Shown one piece after another: positions 6,489 through 14,527 of a stretch of 16,390 nt of DNA; within the stretch, counting starts at the first letter, position 1; the number at the start of each line of letters is the position of its first letter. Location of the stretch: the NCBI GenBank assembly GCA_002772605.1, contig PFDS01000006.1, forward strand, positions 1,046-17,435. The letters are read 5' to 3'. The DNA is from Candidatus Peregrinibacteria bacterium CG10_big_fil_rev_8_21_14_0_10_49_16. GTDB lineage: Bacteria; Patescibacteriota; Gracilibacteria; Peribacterales; Peribacteraceae. The translations under genes and the position numbers were made by a program. The notes under the pieces were generated by a model that was not told the origin of the DNA, ran no database searches, and worked only from the letters and a program-made list of their open reading frames with translations.

Positions 6489-6550
6489 CAAAAAATATGT
6501 CATCCTGATGCGCATTTTTTCTGTGTCATGGTGAGGTGCTTAGACACAAC

Positions 6551-8908
6551 TTACCCCAGACCTTTCCACCTCCTCCCCGGCCCCTTCTCGCGCTTCTTTG
6601 CAAGAAGCTCTACTGCCTTCTCAAAATCAACTTCTTCAGGACTCAGTTTCTTGCCCAGCGACGCGTTGGTTTTCCCGTCCGTTACATACGGACCGAAGCG
6701 ACCGGTTTTCACGAGAATCTCTCCACCGCTCACCGGATCTTTTCCAAGAGTCGCCAACGGCTCCCGTGATTTCTTCTCTTCTTCCTTTTTGTCTGCAAGG
6801 AGCATTTTTGCCTCTTCCGCATTCACCAAAGCAGGATCTTTCTCTTTAGGAAGAGATACCGTGACATCTCCACACTTGATATACGGACCGTAGCGCCCGA
6901 GGTGCACTTCCATTTGTTGCTTACTCCAGAGCCCGAGTTCCCGTGGAAACATGAGCAAAGATAACGCTTGCTCCAACGTGACATCATCCATCGACATCAT
7001 CTTGGGGAGCGAAGCTGTTTTTCCTTTTCTACCTCTCACCCACTTCACCTTCTTTCCCTTTACATCCTTCTCCACTTCCCCAACCTGCACGTACGGACCA
7101 AAACGACCGAGAAGAACAACAATCGGCAACCCTGATTCCGGATCATCACCAAGAATACGCTCTTTCTTAATATCCTCCCTCTTAATCGTCTTTGTTTTCT
7201 CGTCAATAAGCCGATGAAACGGATGATAGAATTCACGCAGGAATTGCACCCACTCTTTGTCTCCCTGACTAATATCATCAAGTGACTGCTCCATTTGCGC
7301 CGTAAAAGCAAGGTTGACAACATCACTGAAATGCTCCGTTAAGAGATCCGTCACGAGAAAAGCAATGTCCGTGGGTTTGAGTTGCTTTCCTTCCTTTTCA
7401 ATGTATCCCCGTTGCTGAATAGTACTGATCGTCGGTGCGTACGTACTGGGACGACCAATGCCTTCTTCTTCCATCTTCTTGACCAAACTCGCTTCGGTGT
7501 ACCGTGGCGGCGGTTTAGTGAAGTGCTGCTCCGGCAACAATTCCTCGAGTGTAAGCGATTGTCCCTCCTCCACTACAGGAAGAAATTTTTCATTATCACT
7601 TTCCTCCGCTTCGTGCCGACGGGCATGATCGGACTCATCTTTCCCTTCATGGTATACACGGAGAAATCCGTCAAAACGGACTACCTGTCCTGTAGCACGA
7701 AACATGTAGTTTTTTGCAGCAATATCCACACCTGTTCGCTCAAGCACTGCTTCGGCCATCTGCGTTGCTATCGTGCGGTTCCAAATAAGCGTATAGAGCT
7801 TGAGTTGCTGACGATCCAAAGTATCAGCCAAAGATTCAGGCGTGCGATCGCATTCTGTAGGACGAATAGCTTCGTGTGCCTCTTGCGCCCCTTTCGTTTT
7901 GGTCTTGTATGTTCGTGCCTGGCTGAGAACATACTCCTTCCCAAACTGTTCCTGAATAACACGACGTGCATCAGAAAGCGCCTTATCGCTTAGGTTGACG
8001 GAATCGGTACGCATGTAGGTAATGAGTCCTGTTACCCCTCCTTTTCCAAGATCAATTCCTTCATAGAGCTGCTGCGCAACCATCATGGTCTGCTTTACGG
8101 AGAACCCCAGTTTTCGCGACGCTTCCTGCTGCAACGTTGATGTCGTGAACGGCGCAGGAGGCGTGCGCTTTACTTCTTTCTTCGTCACACTGTCCACTGT
8201 CCATGATGCACCATCCACCTCTTTCAATGTTGCGCTTGATTCTTTTTCACTGGTTAAGCTGATTTCTTTTCCGTCTTTCTTTTTCAGTGTTGCAGTGAAT
8301 CGCTCTTCTTGTTCTGTATGGAGCACTGCATCGATCGTCCAGTACTCCTCAGCCTTGAAAGCACGGATCTCCCGTTCACGATCGACGATAATGCGCACCG
8401 CTACCGACTGCACGCGCCCGGCAGAAAGACCCTGCCGCACCTTCTTCCAGAGAAATGGAGACAAGGTGTACCCCACCAAGCGGTCAAGCACACGACGCGC
8501 CTGCTGTGCCTCCACAAGTTGCATGGATAACGTCCGAGGATGCTTCATCGCTTCCTCTATAGCAGACTGCGTAATCTCGTGGAACACGATACGCTTCACT
8601 GTTTTGGGATTTTGCCGTAGCACCTCTGCAATATGCCAACCTATAGCCTCTCCTTCTCGATCTTCATCGGTTGCAATCCAGAGCTCTCCTGTTTCCTTCA
8701 GTGCGCTCTTCAACTTTTTCACGACATTCGCCTTTTCTTTCGGCACTTCATACGTTGGCGCAAAATCTTTTGCGGTATCGACACCCAACGTACTGCTCGG
8801 CAAATCACGAATGTGACCCATGCTTGCTTCGACCATGTAATCTTTGCCAAGGAAACGCTTAATCGTTTTTGCCTTTGCTGGACTTTCGACAACGAGTAAA
8901 ATTTTCAC
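6551..8908 (-). CDS. topA: DNA topoisomerase I (type IA)
   Basis: Relaxes negatively supercoiled DNA through a 5'-phosphotyrosine link. Numbered from the GTG at 8908 (785 aa): the Toprim domain has VESPAKAKTI (Glu8) and the metal-binding DEDREGEAIG (81-90). The core has RRVLDRLVGY (138-147) and LSAGRVQSVAVR (161-172). The catalytic tyrosine is Tyr298 in GLITYMRTDSVNLS. Topo IV-like and gate regions continue to about 570. The C-terminus has three topoisomerase C-terminal repeats marked by GRFGPYV, GRYGPYI and GRFGPYV, with no zinc fingers. The frame is open nine codons further to a TTG at 8935, but family alignment favours starting at V-K-I-L-L-V-V-E. The start has no SD; a weak CTTACT -10 lies 8 nt before it. 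It is divergent from the HU gene. Confidence 0.97.
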   Translation of the reverse strand: MKILLVVESPAKAKTIKRFLGKDYMVEASMGHIRDLPSSTLGVDTAKDFAPTYEVPKEKANVVKKLKSALKETGELWIATDEDREGEAIGWHIAEVLRQNPKTVKRIVFHEITQSAIEEAMKHPRTLSMQLVEAQQARRVLDRLVGYTLSPFLWKKVRQGLSAGRVQSVAVRIIVDREREIRAFKAEEYWTIDAVLHTEQEERFTATLKKKDGKEISLTSEKESSATLKEVDGASWTVDSVTKKEVKRTPPAPFTTSTLQQEASRKLGFSVKQTMMVAQQLYEGIDLGKGGVTGLITYMRTDSVNLSDKALSDARRVIQEQFGKEYVLSQARTYKTKTKGAQEAHEAIRPTECDRTPESLADTLDRQQLKLYTLIWNRTIATQMAEAVLERTGVDIAAKNYMFRATGQVVRFDGFLRVYHEGKDESDHARRHEAEESDNEKFLPVVEEGQSLTLEELLPEQHFTKPPPRYTEASLVKKMEEEGIGRPSTYAPTISTIQQRGYIEKEGKQLKPTDIAFLVTDLLTEHFSDVVNLAFTAQMEQSLDDISQGDKEWVQFLREFYHPFHRLIDEKTKTIKREDIKKERILGDDPESGLPIVVLLGRFGPYVQVGEVEKDVKGKKVKWVRGRKGKTASLPKMMSMDDVTLEQALSLLMFPRELGLWSKQQMEVHLGRYGPYIKCGDVTVSLPKEKDPALVNAEEAKMLLADKKEEEKKSREPLATLGKDPVSGGEILVKTGRFGPYVTDGKTNASLGKKLSPEEVDFEKAVELLAKKREKGPGRRWKGLG

Positions 8909-9029
8909 GCACACACAGTAAGCCTCGTACAGCAAAACTGCAAATCGTGTTCATCTTTTGAGATCAGTGTTTTTGGCTTCTCAGAGAGAATGCATAGAAG
9001 ATTGGCAGAAAGAAAAGCATGTATGTGGC

Positions 9030-9057
9030 TTGCGGTAGCCCTTTCCTCAGGTAGACT
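9030..9057 (+). promoter_or_regulatory. Candidate promoter for the HU gene in the topA-HU divergent region
   Basis: TTGCGG (9030-9035) and TAGACT (9052-9057) are 16 nt apart, giving a leader of about 27-30 nt. A weaker TACCCT (9077-9082), 8 nt before the ATG, would instead give a leaderless message. The rest of the 182-nt intergenic region (8909-9090) shows no strong inverted repeat. Confidence 0.4.
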
Positions 9058-9090
9058 CCACTCTATCGTTATTTCCTACCCTTCTTCGCT

Positions 9091-9372
9091 ATGTCTATGT
9101 CTAAACAAGATTTGATTGCGATCATCGCTGATGCTGCCGGCATCACGAAGCGCGCAGCAGCGAGTGCACTCGATGCGCTCACATCTACTGTGATGAAAGA
9201 GTTGAAGAGAGGGAACACTGTTACGATCACTGGGTTCGGAACATTCCGTGTATCCAAGAGACAGGCTCGCACAGGAGTGAATCCACGTAACCCCGGTCAG
9301 AAAATTTCTATCCCTGCAATGAAGGTTCCATCCTTCAAGGCCGGAAAGACCCTCAAAGACTCCGTACGGTAA
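9091..9372 (+). CDS. hup: HU family DNA-binding protein
   Basis: Nucleoid-associated histone-like protein that bends and compacts DNA as a dimer. At 93 residues it has the standard length. The N-terminal helical half is SKQDLIAIIADAAGITKRAAASAL, followed by the beta arm with the hallmark GFGTFRVSKRQARTGVNPRNPGQ (near 48-70) and the C-terminal KVPSFKAGKTLKDSV. Two starts are possible: ATG at 9091 (MSMSKQ) and ATG at 9097 (MSKQ), the latter giving the more usual family N-terminus. Neither has an SD. An intrinsic terminator follows 20 nt after the stop, so the gene is probably a single transcription unit. It is divergent from topA, with which it shares control of DNA topology. Confidence 0.95.
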   Translation: MSMSKQDLIAIIADAAGITKRAAASALDALTSTVMKELKRGNTVTITGFGTFRVSKRQARTGVNPRNPGQKISIPAMKVPSFKAGKTLKDSVR

Positions 9373-9392
9373 CTCTCCACTTCATAGAAACG

Positions 9393-9420
9393 AAAAGCCT
9401 CCGTCATTCGGGGGCTTTTT
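9393..9420 (+). terminator. Intrinsic terminator after the HU gene
   Basis: AAAAGCCTCCG (9393-9403) pairs with CGGGGGCTTTT (9409-9419) with one G-U, loop TCATT, followed by a short T-run (9416-9420). It separates HU from jag and is the clearest intrinsic terminator in the window. Confidence 0.9.
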
Positions 9421-9444
9421 GCAGTATGCCCACGTGTTTGCCTA

Positions 9445-9453
9445 TGCTACACT
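9445..9453 (+). promoter_or_regulatory. Extended -10 promoter for jag
   Basis: TGC-TACACT (hexamer 9448-9453) lies 9 nt before the ATG at 9463, giving a leader of only a few nt. There is no SD. It has the same layout as the promoters at 4888 and 11126. Confidence 0.5.
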
Positions 9454-9462
9454 CTTATACCA

Positions 9463-9999
9463 ATGAATCACGACCTCATTAAAACCACCCTTGGCCAACT
9501 CCTGGAGCACCTCAACTTCGTGTACACCAACATTACCGTTTCTAACGAAGAAGACTACGTTCGCGCAGAAATCGAAGCGCCAGAACCCAGTCGCATCATC
9601 GGTTGGCACGGTGAAACACTGAACTCCATTCAACAGCTTCTTAAAGCTATTATTCGTACCAAGGAACATCTTGAACGCGCACCCTTCATCATTCTCGATA
9701 TCGACGACTATCGCAAAATGCAGGAAGACAAAGTGCGTAGTATTGCCCAGCAAAAAGCTGACTTTGTGCGACGCACCGGCAACCGTATTGCGCTTGCACC
9801 TATGAGCCCCTACTTCCGCCGCATTGTCCATCTCCACATTGCCAACACACCGGAGTTGCAAGATCTGAGTACCATGAGTACCGGTGAAGGCGACTACCGC
9901 CAAGTTGTCTTGCGTCTGAAGGAGGAGAAACTCAAAACCGGCGAAGAACTTGCTCCAGTAATCGCAGAAGATGATGGGTTGGAGAATTTGGATATTTAA
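9463..9999 (+). CDS. jag: KH-R3H single-stranded nucleic-acid-binding protein (Jag/KhpB)
   Basis: RNA-binding protein of the Jag/KhpB (EloR) family, linked in Gram-positive bacteria to envelope growth and small-RNA biology. It has 178 residues. The KH domain spans about 5-80, with the variant GxxG loop IIGWHGETLNSIQQLL (45-60). The linker and R3H domain cover about 80-155, with the RxxxH core as RRIVHLHIAN (Arg119, His123) and the end motif GEGDYRQVVLRL. The long Jag-N domain of many homologues is absent, so this is the short form. Its neighbours (HU, dnaJ) differ from the common yidC-rnpA setting. The stop codon overlaps the dnaJ stop codon of the opposite strand (9996-9999). Confidence 0.9.
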   Translation: MNHDLIKTTLGQLLEHLNFVYTNITVSNEEDYVRAEIEAPEPSRIIGWHGETLNSIQQLLKAIIRTKEHLERAPFIILDIDDYRKMQEDKVRSIAQQKADFVRRTGNRIALAPMSPYFRRIVHLHIANTPELQDLSTMSTGEGDYRQVVLRLKEEKLKTGEELAPVIAEDDGLENLDI

Positions 10000-11063
10000 T
10001 TGGCTATATCTCTCCACTCCTCGATCAATTTCCTTTCGGCACGGGAAAGTTTTGTAGGGACTTCCACAGTGATGTGCACATAGTGATCTCCAGAGCGGGA
10101 ACTGCCGAGAATCGGCATGCCCTTGCCCTTTATACGAAATATATGTGATGGTTGTGTACCAGATGGGATAGTGAGCATCACCGTTCCATGCACTGTTTCT
10201 ACTTCTTGTTCAGTTCCGAGAAGCACATCAAGTACGGATACCGTCATACGTGTACGAATGTCACTGCCATCGCGTTCAAACCGAGCATCGTCTCGTACCC
10301 GCACAGTCACAAAGAGATCTCCAACGGCATTGCCTTGTGCCGCGTCACCCTCACCGCGCACACGAAGCGTTTGTCCGTGGTCAATTCCCGCGGGAATACC
10401 TATCGTGAGATCCTCTGTTTTTTGGAGCACGCCCTTGCCATGACATTCTTCGCAAGGAGTCTTCGGCACTTTTCCCGACCCTCGACAGACTGTGCAGAGC
10501 GTGGATTGCTGAATAGTTCCAAAAAACGACTGTGCCGTGCGAATAATCTGCCCCGTTCCTCCGCAATCTGAACAAGAAATAAGTGCCTCACCTTGCTTTG
10601 CACCTGATCCATCACATGATGGGCACGGTCGTTGCCGCGTGAGAGAAATCGTTTTCTGCACCCCCGTCACACTCTCCATAAAATCAATATCGATGATGAG
10701 TTCCCGATCTGCACCGTGCTCTTGTCCTCGACGCCTTCCTCCACCGCCAAATATTCCTTCAAAAATGTCAGAGAAGTTACCAAAACCTCCCGACGCAAAT
10801 CCTCCGGCATCAAATCCCTCGAATGGGTTGCCGCCCCCCACTCCCGATCCTACGGTGCCAAACCTATCATACTGTTGACGCTTCTCCGTATGACTGAGCA
10901 CCTCATAGGCTTCGTTAATCTCCTTGAATTTCTCCTCGGCCCCCTTATCGCCTTTGTGCTTATCCGGATGCCACTGCTTGCTTAACCTTCTATAGGCACG
11001 TTTAATATCGTCCGCAGATGCGCCTTTCGAAACCCCCAGTACGGCATACAGGTCTTTCGCCAT
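9996..11063 (-). CDS. dnaJ: Chaperone DnaJ (Hsp40, type I)
   Basis: Co-chaperone that stimulates the DnaK ATPase and delivers unfolded proteins. At 355 residues it is a little shorter than E. coli DnaJ (376). The J domain covers 1-68 with HPD at 32-34 (KQWHPDKHKGD). The Gly/Phe region covers about 70-112. The zinc domain has four CxxCxGxG motifs: CPSCDGSG (147), CSDCGGTG (164), CTVCRGSG (190) and CEECHGKG (204). The C-terminal substrate-binding domain follows to 355. Neither dnaK nor grpE is in the window. The ATG has no SD; TAGAAT (11078-11073) is a -10 candidate 9 nt upstream. A short palindrome over its -35 region may be an operator. It overlaps jag by 4 nt at the 3' ends. Confidence 0.97.
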   Translation of the reverse strand: MAKDLYAVLGVSKGASADDIKRAYRRLSKQWHPDKHKGDKGAEEKFKEINEAYEVLSHTEKRQQYDRFGTVGSGVGGGNPFEGFDAGGFASGGFGNFSDIFEGIFGGGGRRRGQEHGADRELIIDIDFMESVTGVQKTISLTRQRPCPSCDGSGAKQGEALISCSDCGGTGQIIRTAQSFFGTIQQSTLCTVCRGSGKVPKTPCEECHGKGVLQKTEDLTIGIPAGIDHGQTLRVRGEGDAAQGNAVGDLFVTVRVRDDARFERDGSDIRTRMTVSVLDVLLGTEQEVETVHGTVMLTIPSGTQPSHIFRIKGKGMPILGSSRSGDHYVHITVEVPTKLSRAERKLIEEWRDIAN

Positions 11064-11096
11064 GTCTTCGCCATTCTAGATACTCTCAAGAAATAT

Positions 11097-11109
11097 GCCA
11101 GGACCTGGC
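11097..11109. promoter_or_regulatory. Perfect palindrome between dnaJ and the TSP3 gene
   Basis: GCCAGG-A-CCTGGC is perfectly symmetric around one central base. It covers the place where the -35 of dnaJ (minus strand) should lie, and its right half enters the -35 region of the plus-strand promoter (TATACT at 11129). It is a candidate operator controlling both divergent genes. It is not a CIRCE element (TTAGCACTC-N9-GAGTGCTAA). Confidence 0.4.
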
Positions 11110-11125
11110 TCCCAATTCTTAAATA

Positions 11126-11134
11126 TGCTATACT
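11126..11134 (+). promoter_or_regulatory. Extended -10 promoter for the TSP3 protein gene
   Basis: TGC-TATACT (hexamer 11129-11134) lies 6 nt before the ATG at 11141, so the mRNA should start at or beside the start codon. The -35 region (TGGCTC, 11106-11111, 17-nt spacer) is poor. Confidence 0.6.
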
Positions 11135-11140
11135 ACTGAG

Positions 11141-12193
11141 ATGCTTTCGCATAGAAAGATTCTGCACCTGTCACTGGGATGGCTGACCGTTCTAGGGGGT
11201 ATCGGCTGCACCGCTCTCGTGCTGTTCGCTGTCGGAAAGACACCGATTCTGGAAGCACGTCTTGCCCCCATTCCTGCCCAGCAACGCATCCCCTGGCACT
11301 TCATTACTCAAGAAGATATCGAAAACGGAGTGACTGTTCCGGCGGACACACACGTCGCATTCCACTTACCGGATAGCTTCGTCACCATCGATCGCCGTGT
11401 GCTGTTTGGAAGACAGGGTGAGAAAGTGCGCTACTGGGGATACTGTCTTCCGGATAACTATGACCCTGAAGTTGCGAAACGACGCGCGGGCCTCCCCGGA
11501 CTGCTGTTTCTCTCAGAGGCAGAACGCGAGATTCGGGAGCAGCAAGAGCTGCCACCCGAAAAACGTTTCTCCGTGCGATATCCGCCAACGCGAAGGGAAG
11601 ATTTAGACAAGCAGAAGCGGAAACCTCCGCTCATTCGTCACCAGTTTGACACCTTCGAACAATCGCAACTGTGTTACATTATGACAGCATCCTCGCTCCC
11701 CATGGGGCTCGACAGCGATAACGACGGCCTCAACACGAAGTTTGAACAGCAACTTGGAACACATCCGGACATTGCGGACAGTGACGGAGACGGTCTTCTT
11801 GACGGCATCGAACACTTCTACGGATCAAAGCCCTTTGCACACCATCTTTCAGGAGAACGCGCTGGCTTAAATCCTCTCTCGCGTGATACGGATGTCGATG
11901 GAATCATCGACGGGGTTGAAGATAAAAATCGTGACGGAAAACTTGATGATGACGAGACGGACCCCCGTAAGAAAGATACGGACCGTGACGGACTCTGTGA
12001 CGGACTCTGTATTACACGCATAGGCCGAGCTACAAAACTTCTTCTTGGTGAGGATACCAACCTCAACGGCAAGTTGGATCAAAATGAAACAGATCCTCTG
12101 AAGGAGGATTCAAATGGAGACGGAGTCACCGACTTCCAAGCCTACTTCAACTGCGAAGCAGGACTACAAGAATATTGTCTAGATACAAATTAA
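11141..12193 (+). CDS. Membrane-anchored thrombospondin type 3 (calcium-binding) repeat protein
   Basis: A 350-residue envelope protein. An N-terminal membrane helix (about 11-31) is followed by an extracytoplasmic region with few predicted domains (40-185) and a C-terminal series of Asp-rich calcium loops: DSDNDGL (191), DSDGDGLLDGIE (213), DTDVDGIIDGVEDKNRDGKLDDDE (249-272), DTDRDGLCDG (279), DTNLNGKLDQNE (305) and DSNGDGVTDF (323). These match thrombospondin type 3 (TSP3) and dockerin-like loops that stiffen surface proteins by binding calcium. Several Cys (102, 178, 286, 290, 338, 346) could form disulfides. There is no cleavage site typical of a lipoprotein, so the helix probably stays as an anchor. 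The start sits 6 nt after a TATACT -10. It precedes another small envelope protein, which has its own promoter. Confidence 0.85.
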   Translation: MLSHRKILHLSLGWLTVLGGIGCTALVLFAVGKTPILEARLAPIPAQQRIPWHFITQEDIENGVTVPADTHVAFHLPDSFVTIDRRVLFGRQGEKVRYWGYCLPDNYDPEVAKRRAGLPGLLFLSEAEREIREQQELPPEKRFSVRYPPTRREDLDKQKRKPPLIRHQFDTFEQSQLCYIMTASSLPMGLDSDNDGLNTKFEQQLGTHPDIADSDGDGLLDGIEHFYGSKPFAHHLSGERAGLNPLSRDTDVDGIIDGVEDKNRDGKLDDDETDPRKKDTDRDGLCDGLCITRIGRATKLLLGEDTNLNGKLDQNETDPLKEDSNGDGVTDFQAYFNCEAGLQEYCLDTN

Positions 12194-12259
12194 GTCACAA
12201 ACTCCGGGCTATACGAAGCTTTAAGGTAGCAGTCCAAACTTTCTCAAAATTGATATATA

Positions 12260-12268
12260 TGGTATAAT
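12260..12268 (+). promoter_or_regulatory. Extended -10 promoter for the small envelope protein gene
   Basis: TGG-TATAAT (hexamer 12263-12268, perfect consensus) lies 6 nt before the ATG at 12275. There is no SD and no good -35. The rest of the 81-nt gap after the TSP3 gene shows no terminator. Confidence 0.65.
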
Positions 12269-12274
12269 GATTTG

Positions 12275-12778
12275 ATGTCTTCGAAGATTATCCTGGGACT
12301 CAGTGGCCTCTTGCTTCTCCTCACTCCGAGTATGTCGGTTGCGTATATCACGCCTGAGCAAGCCGTACACGATGAATGGCTCTGGATTCCCCCCTCCACA
12401 ACGGAGGCGCGTAACCGTGTCCATATGCAGCAGGAACGCAGCGCCGAACGCCGCGAGCGTGAACAGGAAGCCTACTTCGCTGAGCAACACCCTCCCGTTC
12501 CGGAAGAACAAGATATTGAACCGTACTTCAATGATCCTGCTTGGGGACCAAAAGATCCCTACTCCTACATTGATGAAGACGAACTGCGCCGAACAGCACG
12601 CCTTCTTGACCGCGTAGATCGACAGCAAGCACAAATCTATGACAACTACGCGCTGGGCACTCTCCACCATCGTCGCGCACCCGTAGCTGGTACAGGACCG
12701 GAAAGTATTGTTGCAGGAATGGTGCTGCTCGGCGTTGGATACTGGACAGTGCGCAGAGCATGGAGGAAGACAGTATAG
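12275..12778 (+). CDS. Secreted small envelope protein with C-terminal TGPE-type membrane anchor
   Basis: A 167-residue protein of unknown function. A signal peptide (MSSKIILGLSGLLLLLTPS, likely cut after SVA near 23) is followed by a polar, Glu/Arg-rich middle (MQQERSAERREREQEAYF) that is probably a helical stalk. The C-terminus has a TGPE motif, a membrane helix (SIVAGMVLLGVGYWTV) and a positive end (RRAWRKTV). Signal peptide, spacer, short motif, helix and basic tail is the layout of C-terminally sorted proteins, such as LPXTG or PEP-CTERM substrates. I recall TGPE-type ends in other CPR proteins, but could not search. The ATG at 12275 is chosen over an in-frame TTG at 12272 because it sits 6 nt after TATAAT. 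It lies 69 nt before recJ. Confidence 0.75.
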   Translation: MSSKIILGLSGLLLLLTPSMSVAYITPEQAVHDEWLWIPPSTTEARNRVHMQQERSAERREREQEAYFAEQHPPVPEEQDIEPYFNDPAWGPKDPYSYIDEDELRRTARLLDRVDRQQAQIYDNYALGTLHHRRAPVAGTGPESIVAGMVLLGVGYWTVRRAWRKTV

Positions 12779-12779
12779 A

Positions 12780-12845
12780 GATCGCACCACTCGTAGGAAG
12801 ACCGTGCAAGAGCGTATTGCGTTTTGAAGTGATACTCTTGCGATC
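12780..12845. repeat. Two competing inverted repeats just upstream of recJ
   Basis: GCAAGAG (12806-12812) is complementary to CTCTTGC (12835-12841), and GATCGCA (12780-12786) to TGCGATC (12839-12845). The two right arms share three bases, so only one pairing can form fully. They overlap a possible -10 (GATACT, 12831-12836) and end 2 nt before the recJ ATG. They could be an operator or a switchable leader, if transcription starts upstream. Confidence 0.35.
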
Positions 12846-12847
12846 CC

Positions 12848-14527
12848 ATGTTCCATACACAAACATCTCTCACGGGAAAACGGTGGGTTTTTCGTGACGT
12901 AAAAGAGAAAAACATGCACATCAGTACACCGGAGGATATTCAAAACATGCGATCTTTTCCGGATATTCCTCTCATTGATCCGTACGTATTTCCTGACACA
13001 CCCAAAATTTGCGAACGCATATGGCATGCAGTACGCACACAGGAAGCTGTTGGTATTTTTGGAGACTACGACTGTGATGGCGTTACGGCATCTGCACAGC
13101 TCATACGCTTCTGCAGACGACATGGCGTAGAGCCATCCATTCGACTGCCACACCGAGAACACGATGGCTATGGAATCAAACCGCAGCACATTGACGAGTT
13201 TTATGAGCGTCACTGCACACTCCTTCTTGTTGTCGATACGGGTATCAGTGCACACGAAACCACCAACCACGCGAAGAAGTACGGCATGGATACTGTGATC
13301 ATCGACCACCACACACCAAAAAACACATTGCCAGATGCTTTTGGCATCATCCATCAATGTACAGCCAGTCCACCGCTCCTCAGCTCACCTTGCGCTGCAG
13401 GACTGACATTCGCTCTCATTCGCTCGCTGGAAGTCGGTACATGGGACGAATACGCAGAAGACCTTGCACTCGCCTGCATAGGCACTGTTGCGGACCTCGT
13501 AGAACTGCGTGGCGAAAACAGGGCTCTTGTACAAAAAGGACTTTCTGCACTCCGTACACTGCGCAGTGGCCCCATTGCATCATTTATACAAAGCGTCTGC
13601 ACAGAACAAACACAGATGAACAGTGCGGATATTGGGTTTCGACTGGCACCGCGCATCAATGCAGCAGGACGCATGGATACTCCTCTCCATGCGCTTCACG
13701 CTCTTCTGGAAGGAGGGGAGCACATTGCTGTACTGGAAAAACTCAACGCAGAGAGGAGGCAGCAAACACGGGAACTCTTTACCTACCTGATTGAGACCCT
13801 GCCAGATCCACTGCCGAGTTGCATTGTCTGTGCCAGCCCACTCTTTCCCGCAGGAATCATTGGTCTTCTTGCCGGAAAACTGACGGAGCTATATGGGCGC
13901 CCCAGTCTGGTCGCCACCTGCCAGGAAGGGTACTGTACAGCATCTCTCCGCAGTCCAGGATGCTACAACATCACAGAAGGGCTTCAGCGTATCGCTCACC
14001 TTCTCTCTTCATTCGGAGGACATGCTCAAGCAGCTGGATGCACATTCGCAGAAGATCAGCTTCATGCGGTACGACAAGCACTGATCACCGACGTGGAGCA
14101 CCATGTACCGCCAGAGGAACTTCGCACAACGCTCTCTCTTGATGCATGCATTTCTCCTGCACATATTTCTGTGGACATGTGCGCAGCACTGCAATCTCTC
14201 GAGCCCTTTGGCTCGGGAAATCCTGAACCACTCTTTCTTATAGAACAGGTCACTCTTTCCGCATGTAAAAGAGTGGGAACAGATCAAACACACCTTTCAG
14301 CATGCCTCGGTCCCACTCGCTGCATAGGCTTTGGCATGGGGAAACTCCTCGATCAACTGCACCAGCCTGTGGATCTGGTCTGCACACTTGAGCTGCACAC
14401 TTGGAACAGCCGCACCTCACCTCAGTTACACCTAAAAGATATCGCTCTCTCCTATACGGGAACCAACTCCCCCTCCATATCAAATACTTCTGTGACAGAC
14501 ACATCGAATGCAGCTGCAATTTTGTAA
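12848..14527 (+). CDS. recJ: Single-stranded-DNA-specific exonuclease RecJ
   Basis: 5'-3' single-strand DNA exonuclease acting in recombination and mismatch repair. It has 559 residues, typical of the family. The N-terminus has the family motif LTGKRWVF (8-15). The DHH domain has GDYDCDGVTA (72-81), VVDTG (128-132) and VIIDHHTPKN (150-159), the metal ligands. Further motifs are GTVADLVEL (212-220) and RLAPRINAAGRM (265-276). The DHHA1 domain has SFGGHAQAAGCTF (388-400) and LEPFGSGNPEPLF in the OB part. The ATG at 12848 keeps the LTGKRW motif, so the ATG at 12914 is less likely. The last 25 residues are Ser/Thr-rich and unlike the family, because the gene runs 76 nt into the antisense of the XRE gene. 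Confidence 0.97.
   Translation: MFHTQTSLTGKRWVFRDVKEKNMHISTPEDIQNMRSFPDIPLIDPYVFPDTPKICERIWHAVRTQEAVGIFGDYDCDGVTASAQLIRFCRRHGVEPSIRLPHREHDGYGIKPQHIDEFYERHCTLLLVVDTGISAHETTNHAKKYGMDTVIIDHHTPKNTLPDAFGIIHQCTASPPLLSSPCAAGLTFALIRSLEVGTWDEYAEDLALACIGTVADLVELRGENRALVQKGLSALRTLRSGPIASFIQSVCTEQTQMNSADIGFRLAPRINAAGRMDTPLHALHALLEGGEHIAVLEKLNAERRQQTRELFTYLIETLPDPLPSCIVCASPLFPAGIIGLLAGKLTELYGRPSLVATCQEGYCTASLRSPGCYNITEGLQRIAHLLSSFGGHAQAAGCTFAEDQLHAVRQALITDVEHHVPPEELRTTLSLDACISPAHISVDMCAALQSLEPFGSGNPEPLFLIEQVTLSACKRVGTDQTHLSACLGPTRCIGFGMGKLLDQLHQPVDLVCTLELHTWNSRTSPQLHLKDIALSYTGTNSPSISNTSVTDTSNAAAIL

Noticed and set aside
8085..8816. 243-codon plus-strand frame within topA
   Set aside because: It is antisense to the Toprim and catalytic core of topA, and its composition is not protein-like.
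9442..10017. 191-codon minus-strand frame opposite jag
   Set aside because: It is a shadow of the KH-R3H coding sequence, which has clear family motifs.
11064..11140. CIRCE or HrcA operator upstream of dnaJ
   Set aside because: The TTAGCACTC-N9-GAGTGCTAA pattern is absent; the palindrome present is a different sequence.
12221..13357. 378-codon minus-strand frame opposite the recJ 5' part
   Set aside because: It is Cys-rich with no recognisable domain, and it lies over the well-supported recJ, the small envelope protein gene and their promoters.
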